Of a stretch of 64,000 nt of DNA, positions 16,807-25,708 are shown piece by piece; the stretch's first letter is position 1, and the number at the start of each line of letters is the position of its first letter. The notes beneath the pieces were generated by a model, which had not been told where the DNA came from, made no database searches, and worked only from the letters and a program-made list of their open reading frames with translations. The translations under genes and the position numbers were made by a program. The DNA is taken from positions 1 to 64,000 of the forward strand of contig NZ_SMOD01000017.1 of NCBI RefSeq assembly GCF_004353905.1, written 5' to 3'. Source of the DNA: Paraburkholderia guartelaensis. Lineage in GTDB: Bacteria > Pseudomonadota > Gammaproteobacteria > Burkholderiales > Burkholderiaceae.

Positions 16807-17954
16807 GGTTCGAGCGGCTTTTCCGCGCCAGTTGCTTTCGCGCGTTCGTTGCGGGTGCCAAAGCGCATGGTGACAGTCGTCCCGACGCCCACTGCGGAGT
16901 CGATTTCCAGACCGCCGCCAAAAGATCGCATGATGCGGTTGCAGAAGATCATGCCCATGCCGTGGCCACCTTCTTCGGCGTGGGTCGTGATGGGGTCCCG
17001 CAAGAGTCGCGCCTTTATTTCGGGCGCAATTCCCGGGCCGTTGTCCCGCACGCGAATCTCGGGTTCGAGATTGTCGAGCACTTCAATGTGCAACGCGGGG
17101 CGAGGTGTGTGGCTGAGCGCGCGCAGGGCGTTGGACAGCAACGAAGAGAGGACGAGCGTCACGCAATTGGGCATCGCACGCACGACGAAATCGTCCTGCA
17201 CGTCTACCGTTATCCAGTCGCGCTGCGAGGCTGAGAACGGGTAAGTGTCGAGCAAGGTCGCAATCAGGCGCGTCGCTCGCACTTCCCGGGCTCCAGCGCG
17301 CGATAAAGACTGCGCGCTGCCGCTTTTATGCAAGCTCGCCCAGAAAGACGAGATCAATGTCATGCAGTACTGCGCATTGGCGAGCATGGATGTCGCCGCA
17401 TCGGTGACTTTGCTCCGGGGAATCGAATCAACCTCGCCAGCGCCGCCGTTTTCGATGGTTTGTGCGATCAGCGCGATCGTCGCCAGAGGCGTGTTCAACT
17501 CGTGCGCGAGGAAGGCAAGCGTCTCGTCCATCGCCAGCAATTGATGCTGACGCGTTTCGCGCTCAGTCCAGTGCGCGATCGCCTCGCGCAGTGTCTCGCG
17601 TACCGTTTCTATTCGCAGCGGCTTTTCGAGGATGCGAAATACGCCGCCGGTATTCACCGTACGCAACAGCATGTCCTTGTCGGCGTAAGCGGTCACCAGA
17701 ATCCGCACGATTCGGGGGTATCTTTGGGCGGCTTCACGTAGCAGTTGATCGCCATTGCTGACTGGCATGCGGAAGTCGGTAACCAGGACTGCGATGTCCG
17801 CTCCGTGCTCTTCGAGTATCTCGATGGCTTCGTCTGCGTTGCGCGCGAGATGAACAGGGTAGAGACCCTGGATGGCGCGCGCGAAGTGGACACGCGACAT
17901 CTCGTCGTCGTCGACGAAAAGAATGGAGAACGGCGTATGCATGGCGCTTGTCAT
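16779..17954 (-). CDS. Response regulator with C-terminal histidine kinase domain (PhcR-like)
   Basis: This 391-residue soluble protein has an N-terminal receiver (~9-125: FVDDDE, phospho-acceptor D60 in VTDFRMP, switch Thr in LVTAYAD, K111 in LEKP). A kinase domain follows, with FLAHELNTPLATIAL (H151) and the ATPase part SNALRALSH, VRDNGPGIA and GHGMGMIFCNRIM. Receiver-then-kinase order without a membrane segment is the layout of PhcR of Ralstonia/Cupriavidus. It converges on and overlaps the hybrid kinase by 28 bases, so the two are probably functional partners. It may be phosphorylated from the HPt domain and then act on another target. Confidence 0.85.
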   Translation of the reverse strand: MTSAMHTPFSILFVDDDEMSRVHFARAIQGLYPVHLARNADEAIEILEEHGADIAVLVTDFRMPVSNGDQLLREAAQRYPRIVRILVTAYADKDMLLRTVNTGGVFRILEKPLRIETVRETLREAIAHWTERETRQHQLLAMDETLAFLAHELNTPLATIALIAQTIENGGAGEVDSIPRSKVTDAATSMLANAQYCMTLISSFWASLHKSGSAQSLSRAGAREVRATRLIATLLDTYPFSASQRDWITVDVQDDFVVRAMPNCVTLVLSSLLSNALRALSHTPRPALHIEVLDNLEPEIRVRDNGPGIAPEIKARLLRDPITTHAEEGGHGMGMIFCNRIMRSFGGGLEIDSAVGVGTTVTMRFGTRNERAKATGAEKPLEPQSSVDTPG

Positions 17955-18148
17955 TGCTTTTTCAGCGTATCAACGGTGTGCGGACAACAATCCGAGCCAG
18001 GCGGCAGATTCACACCGACCGCACCTGGGCTGTTTGATCTTGCTGATTCGCTGCGGTATTGTGGGTTTTGGTTTTGGCAAGTCACGTGACGCCAGCATAG
18101 CATGCACCTGCGTGGACTTTTCGGTGTTGCTTGCTTGTGCCACGCAGC

Positions 18149-20035
18149 TTAGCTGATGACGTTTTCGCCAAGCGTTGCAAGCGAGGGCCGCGGTAGCGGG
18201 GCGCCGTCGGCGAGTACACGCGTGATGCTTTCGGCATCGAGCGGCTGACTGAAGCGGAATCCCTGCGCTTCCACGCAACCGAGAGCGAGCAAGAACTCCT
18301 GCTGCGCGAGCGTCTCCACACCTTCGGCGATGACGGATAAACCGAGCGTCTGCGCGAGCGTGACGATCGCCTTCACGATCGCCCCGGTGTCCGTTTCCCC
18401 GATGCCTTGCACGAATGCACGATCGATCTTGATGCGATCGACCGGCAGTGCGCGCAATTGACTGAGGCTCGAGTAGCCCATGCCGAAATCGTCGATTGCA
18501 ATACTGATACCCGCGCGGCGGAATTCGTGAAGGCGGTGCGCGGCGATCTCCGGGTGCTTCATCAACGCAGTCTCGGTGACCTCGAGTTCGAGTTTGGTCG
18601 GATCGACGCCCGTCTCCTGCAGGATGGTCTGAAATGTCTCGACGATATCCGTGCGCTGCAACTGAAGCGGCGACAGATTGACCGATATGCGCACGGGCGC
18701 AAGACCCATGTGCCTCCAAAGTGCCGACTGACGGCAAGCTTCATGCAGCACCCACTCGCCGAGTATCGCGACAAATCCCGACGCTTCTGCAATCGAGACG
18801 AAATCGGCAGGGGAGACGTCGCCGTAAGTCTCATCGTGCCAACGCACAAGTGCTTCGACGCCAAGCACCTGGCCGTTGCGCATGTCGACCTGTGGCTGGT
18901 AGTGCACGCGCAGCGCATCTGCTTCGATCGCCTTCCTGAGACGTGCTGAAAGGATGAGCTTGGCGTCGGCGTTCTCGCGCATTTCAGGCCGAAAGCGTTC
19001 CCAGCAATTGCGGCCACGATTCTTGGCCGCGTACATCGCCATGTCCGCGCACGAGATCAGCGTTTCCACATTGCCGCCATCCGCTGGAAACATGCTGACG
19101 CCGACGCTGGCGCTCACCACGAGCTCATTTCCGCCGACGAGCGCTGGTTTCGCGATTGCCGCGAGCACAGCATCGGGAAGATCGAAGCGTGAGTCGTCCC
19201 GCCCGCCCGGAGCAACGATGATGAACTCGTCGCCGCCGTAGCGACCGAGAACGTCGCCCGGGCGGACACAGGCCCGTAGACGTCCGGCAACTTCGACGAG
19301 CAACTGGTCGCCAACGCTGTGCCCGAGCGCATCGTTGACGGTCTTGAACGTGTCCAGGTCGAGGAAAACGACATAGAGGGATTGGCCGTGCCGGGCGGGG
19401 TCATTGAGCAATGCCTGCAATCTTGCGCTGACCGCCGAACGATTTGCGAGCCCGGTCAGGCTGTCGCACTCGCTGAGTTCGCGCAAACGGCGCGAACGAT
19501 CGAGAAGCCTGACTGACACGTCATGGGTCGTTTTGGCGAAAAGGAGGGGATAGATAAAGATGATGGGCAGCCAAACCGGCGCGATCCGTAGATCCAGCGG
19601 AGTGGCGGCGATACCGAAGGTTGCTGCGCCGGCAATAATGCCCGCAGCGCTCGCGCCCACCCCGGCGACGAAGACCGGCCAACCACCAACCGCCATGTTG
19701 TCGAGCGCAAACATCAACAGGATGACGACGGTTGCGACCGGCTCAAAATGAACGGCGGCGGTCAGCCAGCCGCCGAATGCCGAATCGAAGAGCAAGTTCC
19801 ATCGCTCTCTGCGCAGCGCATCGTCAGTGACAGTGCGTACGCGCAAGTAAGCGAGATGCGGCCAGATGAGACAGATGGCAAGAACGCCGAAGAAGAGCAA
19901 CGCCGGCGCGTGCTGCACGTGCAGCAAGGAGAGCACCGGTATGGAGCCGATCGCATAGCCGAGGACCCGCAGCACGTAAATGCGGCGCAAAAGGCCGGCG
20001 GTCCAGAACTTGTCGCCCTTGGCGGACGTGAGCAC
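18149..20035 (-). CDS. MASE2-GGDEF-EAL bifunctional c-di-GMP protein
   Basis: This 628-residue membrane protein starts with a MASE2 sensory domain (~15-180; RRIYVLRVLGYAIGSIPVL, ICLIWPHLAYLR). The GGDEF domain has RYGGDEF (267-271) with an RxxD inhibitory site at 258-261 (RPGD). The EAL domain starts with GVEALVRW (E394), and keeps NLSPLQLQ, EVTETALM, IDDFGMGYSSL, KIDRAF and AEGVET. Both catalytic sites look intact, so synthesis and breakdown of c-di-GMP are possible. It lies just beyond the receiver-kinase gene on the same strand, so c-di-GMP could be an output of that circuit, but with 194 bases between the link is only inferred. Confidence 0.93.
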   Translation of the reverse strand: MLTSAKGDKFWTAGLLRRIYVLRVLGYAIGSIPVLSLLHVQHAPALLFFGVLAICLIWPHLAYLRVRTVTDDALRRERWNLLFDSAFGGWLTAAVHFEPVATVVILLMFALDNMAVGGWPVFVAGVGASAAGIIAGAATFGIAATPLDLRIAPVWLPIIFIYPLLFAKTTHDVSVRLLDRSRRLRELSECDSLTGLANRSAVSARLQALLNDPARHGQSLYVVFLDLDTFKTVNDALGHSVGDQLLVEVAGRLRACVRPGDVLGRYGGDEFIIVAPGGRDDSRFDLPDAVLAAIAKPALVGGNELVVSASVGVSMFPADGGNVETLISCADMAMYAAKNRGRNCWERFRPEMRENADAKLILSARLRKAIEADALRVHYQPQVDMRNGQVLGVEALVRWHDETYGDVSPADFVSIAEASGFVAILGEWVLHEACRQSALWRHMGLAPVRISVNLSPLQLQRTDIVETFQTILQETGVDPTKLELEVTETALMKHPEIAAHRLHEFRRAGISIAIDDFGMGYSSLSQLRALPVDRIKIDRAFVQGIGETDTGAIVKAIVTLAQTLGLSVIAEGVETLAQQEFLLALGCVEAQGFRFSQPLDAESITRVLADGAPLPRPSLATLGENVIS

Positions 20036-20113
20036 GAGGTCTCCCCGATCAATTTATGCGATTTAGCGAGAGTAGACCAGTTCGGCTATTCGCGCGAGCC
20101 CCCGTGGAGCTTG

Positions 20114-20317
20114 CTACGCCCGGTATCCCGTAGAGATGATGTGCAGTTCAAACAAGAAAGCAGCCAAGGCCACAAGCATCGGGAGCGAGATCAAAATGCG
20201 TACTGGCCAGTAGCGCGCTGGTAACGCTCCACTCAGTGTTCGATACGCCTTCAGCGCCAGATAAAAAGCTAAGGGCGGCAGAATGAATATCGTGATGCCC
20301 AAGAAAAGGAAAGGCAC
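20114..20317 (-). CDS. Possible small two-helix membrane protein
   Basis: This is a 67-residue frame with two clear hydrophobic segments (FLFLGITIFILPPLAFYLAL and ILISLPMLVALAAFLFELHI) separated by a basic loop (RTLSGALPARYWPVR). The hydrophobic pattern supports a real inner-membrane miniprotein. No ATG is available: GTG 20317 is the only good start and its ribosome site is weak, and an in-frame stop lies at 20360. No family recognised. It could be the 3' part of a frameshifted longer gene. Confidence 0.45.
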   Translation of the reverse strand: MPFLFLGITIFILPPLAFYLALKAYRTLSGALPARYWPVRILISLPMLVALAAFLFELHIISTGYRA

Positions 20318-20902
20318 CGAAACCAGGGATATGAAGATGGAGGCCGCGTTGAAGGTTGATCAGCCCGCCTCCAGGAATGGAAATGCGCAACGCATAAACC
20401 GATGGCTCGCGCGATACCCTCCTTAAAATCGTCACTGTCGTGCCGTATTGATTTTGATATGATTGCGCGATTATCAGGCTGGATTATCGGCACTTCTCGA
20501 ATGCAGCCCCGTTGATCGCTGGGCGAAGCGCCCGGCGCCGATACGGCATGATTCCAGTTGACTGCCCGCACTTGCCGGGCGCAATCGGGGAGCCTGCGCT
20601 ACAAGAGCGCAAGCCGTTGGGGATCGGTGATGGACACGGCCAAGGCAGACTACATCGGGATACGGCGCGGGGAGTGCCAATTCCTGCCGCAGATCACGCA
20701 TGAAAAGACACGCGGTGAGCGCCGCTATGAAGTCGTTAATGTTTTGAAGTCTGCGCGTATTCGGATTTACGATCAGAGCGGGGGATTAGGGAACAGACGC
20801 GAAGCCCGACGTTCCGACTCCGAATAACGTCCAAGTTTCAATTACCCAACGCCTCCCGACCCGCATATTGCAAATCGTGCGACGCGCGCTTACGAATGAA
20901 TC
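20318..20902. other. Region without a convincing gene
   Basis: These 585 bases lie between the mini membrane protein and the transglycosylase. Short frames on both strands (for example a 65-residue forward frame starting at 20630) show no family, no ribosome site and no coding-like composition. The promoter of the transglycosylase is presumably near 20830-20890, where the sequence becomes A/T-richer. Confidence 0.4.
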
Positions 20903-22099
20903 ATGCAGAATCGAAAATCTGCCTTACTCAACCATAGTCTGTACTTGCGTCTGATACAGATCGCGATGCTGTATGCGATACCCGTCATTGCCTATGCTGA
21001 TTGCATAGACGACGCGGCATCGTTTCAGCACGTGAACGTGGGTCTCATGCGTGCTATTGCCCAGGTCGAGTCGGGAACGCAAACGCACGCTATCAACCGC
21101 AACAGCGATGGCACGGTCGATATCGGCCTCATGCAGATCAACAGTTCGTGGCTGCCTCGGCTCGCTCGCGAAGGCATTTCGGAGCAGAGTCTGTTCGATC
21201 CGTGTACCAATGCATATGTGGGCGCATGGATCCTCTCGGAGAATATCCGGCAGTACGGCCCTACGTGGAGCGCGATTGGCGCCTATAACGCATCGTCGCC
21301 CGACAAGCGGCTCGCGTATGCCCGCAAGGTGTACGCTACCGCGCAATCCATAGCCAGCTCGCCGGACTCGCCCATGCCCATCCTTCCGCCGTCATATGTT
21401 CCGCCCGAGACCTATAACCCGTTCGCGAGTCTGCAGGTCAACCAGGTCAAGATGAGCGCGCCTCGTGGCGCGCAAGCCGCGCCCGCTTCGGCGACAGCGG
21501 CGCCTGCCATTGCGTCGGCCACGCCCGGCACCTATAACTTCGGCTGGACTATAACCGGCGCGGACGCGGCAAAACCCGTGCAGGTATTCGACGATGGGGC
21601 AAAAATCTACGTCCAGTTCGGCGACTTGAAGCGCGTGCCGGCCATCTTCGCGGATACGCCGCGCGGACGCGTCGTGCTGCGCTGGGAAGCGCAACCGCCC
21701 TATGCGATCGTCTCGTCGCCGGAGCGCCGGCTGATCTTCCAGATCGGTTCAGCGGAAGCTGTCGCGCAAAAGGCAGCCGCTGGCACAACAGCCGGAACTT
21801 CAATTGCGCAAGCGCCGGGCACTGGGGCATCGGAAGCGGGAGGGAATTCTGCTTCGAAGCCTGCCGCCGCGCGCGGGGCATCCGGCGTATCGACGGATGC
21901 GCTCTGGTACGTAACAACGCCGGCAGCCGGTAAAGCGCCCGCCGCGTCCGTGCCTGCGCTTCAGGCCACCGTGGAGGCAGTTCATGAGTCGCCGGTGAGT
22001 ACACCGCAGGCGGAACAGGCGGCAGGCACCAGCGGCGGTCGGGCACCCGCGACACAAGCGGACTCAGCGACGAGCGCCCTGTGGTACGTCACGAAATGA
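20903..22099 (+). CDS. Lytic transglycosylase fused to a VirB9/TrbG-like domain
   Basis: This is a 398-residue exported protein. A signal peptide (~1-32) precedes an IpgF/VirB1-type lytic transglycosylase domain (~33-150): AIAQVESGT with catalytic E56, DIGLMQINSSW, conserved Cys 34 and 101, and WSAIGAYNA. After a Pro/Ala linker, residues ~212-283 match the C-terminal beta domain of VirB9/TrbG/CagX (VQVFDDGAKIYVQF, PAIFAD, YAIVSSPERRLIFQIG). The tail is Ala/Gly/Ser-rich with a repeated ALWYVT peptide at 333-338 and 392-397. No other type IV secretion genes are visible. It may locally open peptidoglycan for an envelope machine encoded elsewhere. Confidence 0.85.
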   Translation: MQNRKSALLNHSLYLRLIQIAMLYAIPVIAYADCIDDAASFQHVNVGLMRAIAQVESGTQTHAINRNSDGTVDIGLMQINSSWLPRLAREGISEQSLFDPCTNAYVGAWILSENIRQYGPTWSAIGAYNASSPDKRLAYARKVYATAQSIASSPDSPMPILPPSYVPPETYNPFASLQVNQVKMSAPRGAQAAPASATAAPAIASATPGTYNFGWTITGADAAKPVQVFDDGAKIYVQFGDLKRVPAIFADTPRGRVVLRWEAQPPYAIVSSPERRLIFQIGSAEAVAQKAAAGTTAGTSIAQAPGTGASEAGGNSASKPAAARGASGVSTDALWYVTTPAAGKAPAASVPALQATVEAVHESPVSTPQAEQAAGTSGGRAPATQADSATSALWYVTK

Positions 22100-22220
22100 A
22101 CGCCCTGCGCGCGACGGAAATATGTGCGGCAACTACCCGGCTCGACGAAGTTCAGTTAAGTAGTGAGCCTGCTGAAAGTCATGTCAGGTGGATATGGGGA
22201 GATGTGCGCTCACAGCGAGA

Positions 22221-23579
22221 TCAGCGAGACTGCGATGGAATCCGCACCGACACGCGCAAGCCGCGTTGCGTATGCGTGTCGGTGGGCGCGAGACTCACTT
22301 TGGCACCCATCCGTTGGGCAATCGTCAGGACGATTGCCAGTCCGAGCCCTGAGCCGATCTGCTCGTTACCCGGGATTCGATAAAACGGATCGAACACACG
22401 AGCACGCTCGTGCGGCGAGATGCCCGGGCCGTTGTCGGTAACGGTCAACAGCGCCTGACTTCCTGTCTCCCGGACGGCCAGATTGACCCGTCCGCCGTCT
22501 GGCGTGTAGCGAATCGCGTTGTCGACGAGATTCTTGATCAGCGTCGTCAGCTCAATGCTGTCGACGCTCACTCGCACATCCGGCCCGTCTTCGACGCCGA
22601 TATCAATATGCTTCGCTTCAGCAAGTGGCATCAGATCTTCGAGCACACGCCGCCACGTCGCGTGGATCGACACCGGTTCCATGGGCCGCGCTGGCTTCCC
22701 CTGTATCCGTGCGAGTGCGAGCAACTGCTCGATCAGCTTGCGGCTGCGCTCAAGGCCGCCGCGCAGCGTGGTCAGGCGCGTGCGTGCGTCGACCGGTAGA
22801 TCCGTCTCGCCGAGCCGCTCCGCCTGCAGCGACATCGCCGTGAGTGGTGAGCGAAGCTCGTGCGCCGCGTCGGCGACGAAGCGGCGCTGCGCATCGACCG
22901 ACTGCGCCACACGTACGAGCATCCGGTTGATCGCGACGACGAACGGCCGCACCTCGACCGGCAGGTGATCGGTCTGGACGGGCCGCAGGTCGTGCTCGCT
23001 GCGCGCGTCGATTTCGGCCGACAGCGACGCGACCGGCCGCAACATCTTGCGTACGAGATCGGCGACGACCAGCAGCAGAATCGGCAGCAGGATGATTAGC
23101 GGCATCGCTGTCCGCCATGCGCCTTCGCGCGCGGTGTCATCTCGCACGCCCGCATCCTGGGCGACTGCGATGCGCTCGCCGTTCGCGAGCGTGTGAATCA
23201 GCACGCGCAGCGTCTGTCCGTCCGCATCGAGCGTATGGAAACCGTCAGGCAGCGTCGCTGCACCGGCGAGTCGCCGATCGCCGGCAGAAACCGGCGCCCC
23301 GTCGCGGTTCAGCGGTTCGACGATCACACGCGGTACTTCGTCGCTTTCAGGCGTGTGTGTGGCGCTTCCGGTCGGCGAAACAGCCATCGGCGCGCTCTGA
23401 CGATCGAGCAGCGTCGCAATCTGACGCAGCACGTCGTCCTGGAACTCATGTGCTTCGACGTACGCCGACGAGAACGAAAAGGCCGCCGCCGCGGTCGCGA
23501 CGACCAGGATCGCGACCGAGAGCGCGACTGACAGGCGGAGCTGGATCGATTCTTTCAGCCGTTTCTTGACACCATCCAT
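22221..23579 (-). CDS. Sensor histidine kinase, QseC/TctE-type
   Basis: This is a 452-residue membrane kinase. There are two helices (about 17-40 and 157-175) enclosing a ~115-residue periplasmic region, then a HAMP-like linker, HisKA with DAAHELRSPLTAMSLQ (H240) and the ATPase domain (NLVDNAIRYTPDGG, TDNGPGIS, GSGLGLAIV). It overlaps the end of the response regulator gene by 25 bases, showing translational coupling. The same strand carries a lipoprotein and a COG4705 protein upstream, forming a four-gene operon. The stimulus cannot be read; homologues sense cations, adrenergic signals or tricarboxylates. Confidence 0.93.
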   Translation of the reverse strand: MDGVKKRLKESIQLRLSVALSVAILVVATAAAAFSFSSAYVEAHEFQDDVLRQIATLLDRQSAPMAVSPTGSATHTPESDEVPRVIVEPLNRDGAPVSAGDRRLAGAATLPDGFHTLDADGQTLRVLIHTLANGERIAVAQDAGVRDDTAREGAWRTAMPLIILLPILLLVVADLVRKMLRPVASLSAEIDARSEHDLRPVQTDHLPVEVRPFVVAINRMLVRVAQSVDAQRRFVADAAHELRSPLTAMSLQAERLGETDLPVDARTRLTTLRGGLERSRKLIEQLLALARIQGKPARPMEPVSIHATWRRVLEDLMPLAEAKHIDIGVEDGPDVRVSVDSIELTTLIKNLVDNAIRYTPDGGRVNLAVRETGSQALLTVTDNGPGISPHERARVFDPFYRIPGNEQIGSGLGLAIVLTIAQRMGAKVSLAPTDTHTQRGLRVSVRIPSQSR

Positions 23580-24220
23580 CCGACACCTCTGACGTTCTTG
23601 ATCACAGTACTGCCGAGCTTGCGGCGCAGCGAGTGGATCAGGACTTCGACTGCGTTGCTTTCGACTTCCTCACCCCAGCCGTAGATGCGGTCCTCGAGTT
23701 CGCTGCGCGACAGAATCGCGCCGGGGCGTACGAGCAGCGTGCGCAGCAACGAGAACTCGCGGTTCGACAACTGTATCGGCGTGCACTCGCCGACCGTGAC
23801 TTCGCGCGTCGCCGGGTCAAGCGACACGATGCCGTTGCTCAGCACGGGCGCGGCGGAGCCGACTTGACGCCGGATTGCCACGCGAATCCGCGCGAGCAGT
23901 TCGGCCATTTCGAACGGTTTGAGAATGTAATCGTCGGCGCCGCCGTCGAGCCCGCGCAGGCGGTCGTCGAGGCCGTCGCGCGCGGTGATGATGATGACCG
24001 GTACCGCGCTGCCCTTCGCGCGGATTCCGGCCAGCACGTCGAGGCCGTCCCGGCCGGGCAGGCCGAGGTCGAGCAGGATCAGGTCATAGCGCTGCGCGGC
24101 GAACGCGGTCAGCGCGAGCGCGCCGTCCGTGACGCGATCCGCCGCGTACGACGCGTCCTTCAGCGCAGCCTGGACAGCTTCGCCAATCATCGGGTCGTCT
24201 TCGACAAGCAGTATTCGCAT
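23555..24220 (-). CDS. OmpR-family response regulator
   Basis: This is a 221-residue regulator with a receiver domain (VEDDP, phospho-acceptor D51 in LLDLGLPGRDG, switch IITARDG, KPFEMAEL) and a C-terminal winged helix DNA-binding domain (LSNREFSLLRTLLVRPG, SRSELEDRIYGW, NAVEVLIHSLRRKLG). It resembles QseB/PmrA/TctD. ATG 24220 is preceded by GGAG. It lies upstream of and overlaps its cognate kinase. It follows the lipoprotein gene by 55 bases and probably controls its own operon. Confidence 0.95.
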   Translation of the reverse strand: MRILLVEDDPMIGEAVQAALKDASYAADRVTDGALALTAFAAQRYDLILLDLGLPGRDGLDVLAGIRAKGSAVPVIIITARDGLDDRLRGLDGGADDYILKPFEMAELLARIRVAIRRQVGSAAPVLSNGIVSLDPATREVTVGECTPIQLSNREFSLLRTLLVRPGAILSRSELEDRIYGWGEEVESNAVEVLIHSLRRKLGSTVIKNVRGVGWMVSRNG

Positions 24221-24275
24221 ACCTCCACTCCAGGAGCGATAACCGGAATCAGCGTCTGCGACTTCCGCACGCGCG

Positions 24276-24728
24276 TCACGAGGTCTTGCCGGCGAGCCTG
24301 TCGAACGTGTGCAGGAGGTCGTTCATCGCGGCAGTGCAGTCGCTCTGCTTCGGATGGTCGGTGCGCAACGCTTCGAGCGCGCGGTCAATCACCTTGTCGA
24401 GCACATGCCAGTCGTCGGCCGCGCGTGGTTTCAGGCCAGCTTCGGCTTCGTCCCACGCGACCTCGAGATCCTTGATGCGTGTCTTGCCGCCAGGCAGGTC
24501 GCCCCTGGCAACGAAAGCGGACACGTCGGCCGCAATCCTGCGGAACTGAGAGAGGTCGCCGAGCTTCGACGCGCTCGCGGGCGAACCGCCCTGTGCGGCG
24601 GCGGAGGCGGGCGCCGTGGTCGATGCGGCAGCGCTGCCGATCTGTTTGGAGCAACCGGCGGCAAGGCCGAGCGCAGCGCACACGGAAACGGCAACGAGCA
24701 GACGCGAAAGCGTGGTTGGATAACGCAT
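24276..24728 (-). CDS. Putative lipoprotein of a two-component operon
   Basis: This is a 150-residue protein with a lipoprotein signal peptide: basic start MRYPTTLSR, hydrophobic core and lipobox LAAGC (Cys near residue 26). A Ser/Ala-rich linker leads to a folded part with FVARGDLPGGKTRIKDLEVAWDE-type spacing (partly quoted) and a late Cys in KQSDCTAAMNDLL. It probably sits in the periplasm attached to a membrane. Its place between the COG4705 gene and the regulator suggests a role in sensing or in the response controlled by the system. No known function. Confidence 0.75.
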   Translation of the reverse strand: MRYPTTLSRLLVAVSVCAALGLAAGCSKQIGSAAASTTAPASAAAQGGSPASASKLGDLSQFRRIAADVSAFVARGDLPGGKTRIKDLEVAWDEAEAGLKPRAADDWHVLDKVIDRALEALRTDHPKQSDCTAAMNDLLHTFDRLAGKTS

Positions 24729-24766
24729 GAAAAATCCTCGATTCGATAGTGAAAGAAACGTGACGG

Positions 24767-25549
24767 TCAGTCGGCGCTCTCGACGCGCGCGCGGCTACTG
24801 GCGCCGATCTGCGCGACGGCGACGAGCACGACGATCACAGTGAGGAACAGCAGGCTCGTCGAAGCGGCCCCCATGCCGAACCCGCCGTAGTTGCGCGACT
24901 GCGTGAGCAGGTCGCCGAGCGAGGCTCCGAACGGTCGCGTCAGGATGTACGCGATCCAGAACGTGAGAACCGCGTTCGCGCCGATTCTCCATGCTGTGTA
25001 GACCGCAGCCAGCAGGATGCCGAACGACATCGCGCCGAGCGAGAAGCCGAGACCCAGCGCTTCGGTCGCGAGATCGCCGGCGGCCGTGCCGAGCGCGAAC
25101 GTGCAGAGGATTGCGGCCCAGTAGAACCCTTCGCGACGCGGCGTGTCGATCGCGTCGATAGCCAGGGTGCCCTCGACGCGATACCAGATCGCGAAGAATG
25201 CCGCGAGCACAATGGCGAATACGCCCGTGCTGATGTAGAGGCTGACACCGAGGCCGTCGGTGAGCAGATCGGTGATCTGCGTGCCGACGACGCTCACGAG
25301 CACGACCGTAAGCCAGTAGATCCACGGTGTGTACTTGCGCGTGCGCATCTGCAGGATGAGCGCGATCGCAAGCAGAGACGTCATCAGCGCGCGCGTTGCG
25401 CCTTGTCCCCATCCCGCGTTGACCGCGAGAAAGTCGGCGCCAGTCTCGCCGACCGTGGTCGACATGATCTTGATGATCCAGAACGCGAGAGTGATCGCGG
25501 GAACCTTGTTGAGCCAGCGAGTAGCCGGTCGATCGGATGTGTAAGTCAT
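24767..25549 (-). CDS. COG4705-family integral membrane protein
   Basis: This 260-residue protein is almost wholly hydrophobic with about eight membrane segments. It contains four spaced repeats of an acidic-Gly motif: TTVGETGADFL near the start, then GTQITDLLTDGLG, GTAAGDLATEALG and GASLGDLLTQ. This fourfold pattern identifies the COG4705 family. Family members have been linked to metal (manganese or calcium) or pH stress only by context; the substrate here is unknown. It starts the operon with the lipoprotein and the two-component pair, 38 bases ahead of the lipoprotein. Confidence 0.85.
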   Translation of the reverse strand: MTYTSDRPATRWLNKVPAITLAFWIIKIMSTTVGETGADFLAVNAGWGQGATRALMTSLLAIALILQMRTRKYTPWIYWLTVVLVSVVGTQITDLLTDGLGVSLYISTGVFAIVLAAFFAIWYRVEGTLAIDAIDTPRREGFYWAAILCTFALGTAAGDLATEALGLGFSLGAMSFGILLAAVYTAWRIGANAVLTFWIAYILTRPFGASLGDLLTQSRNYGGFGMGAASTSLLFLTVIVVLVAVAQIGASSRARVESAD

Positions 25550-25708
25550 ACGGCGACTCCTCGGAAATCGGGTGACAGGCCTGTAGTCTGACCGCTCAGA
25601 CTTAGCAGATCCTTAGCCGGGTTCGAGATGCCGCCTTTGAACGTTCACCGCGATCCGATCAGGGGATGCGCCATAGCGCATGCTCTGGCGACCGCAATCG
25701 CCAATGGT

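Noticed and set aside
20558..20827. 89-residue forward frame
   Set aside because: No family, no ribosome site and unbalanced composition; left as non-coding.
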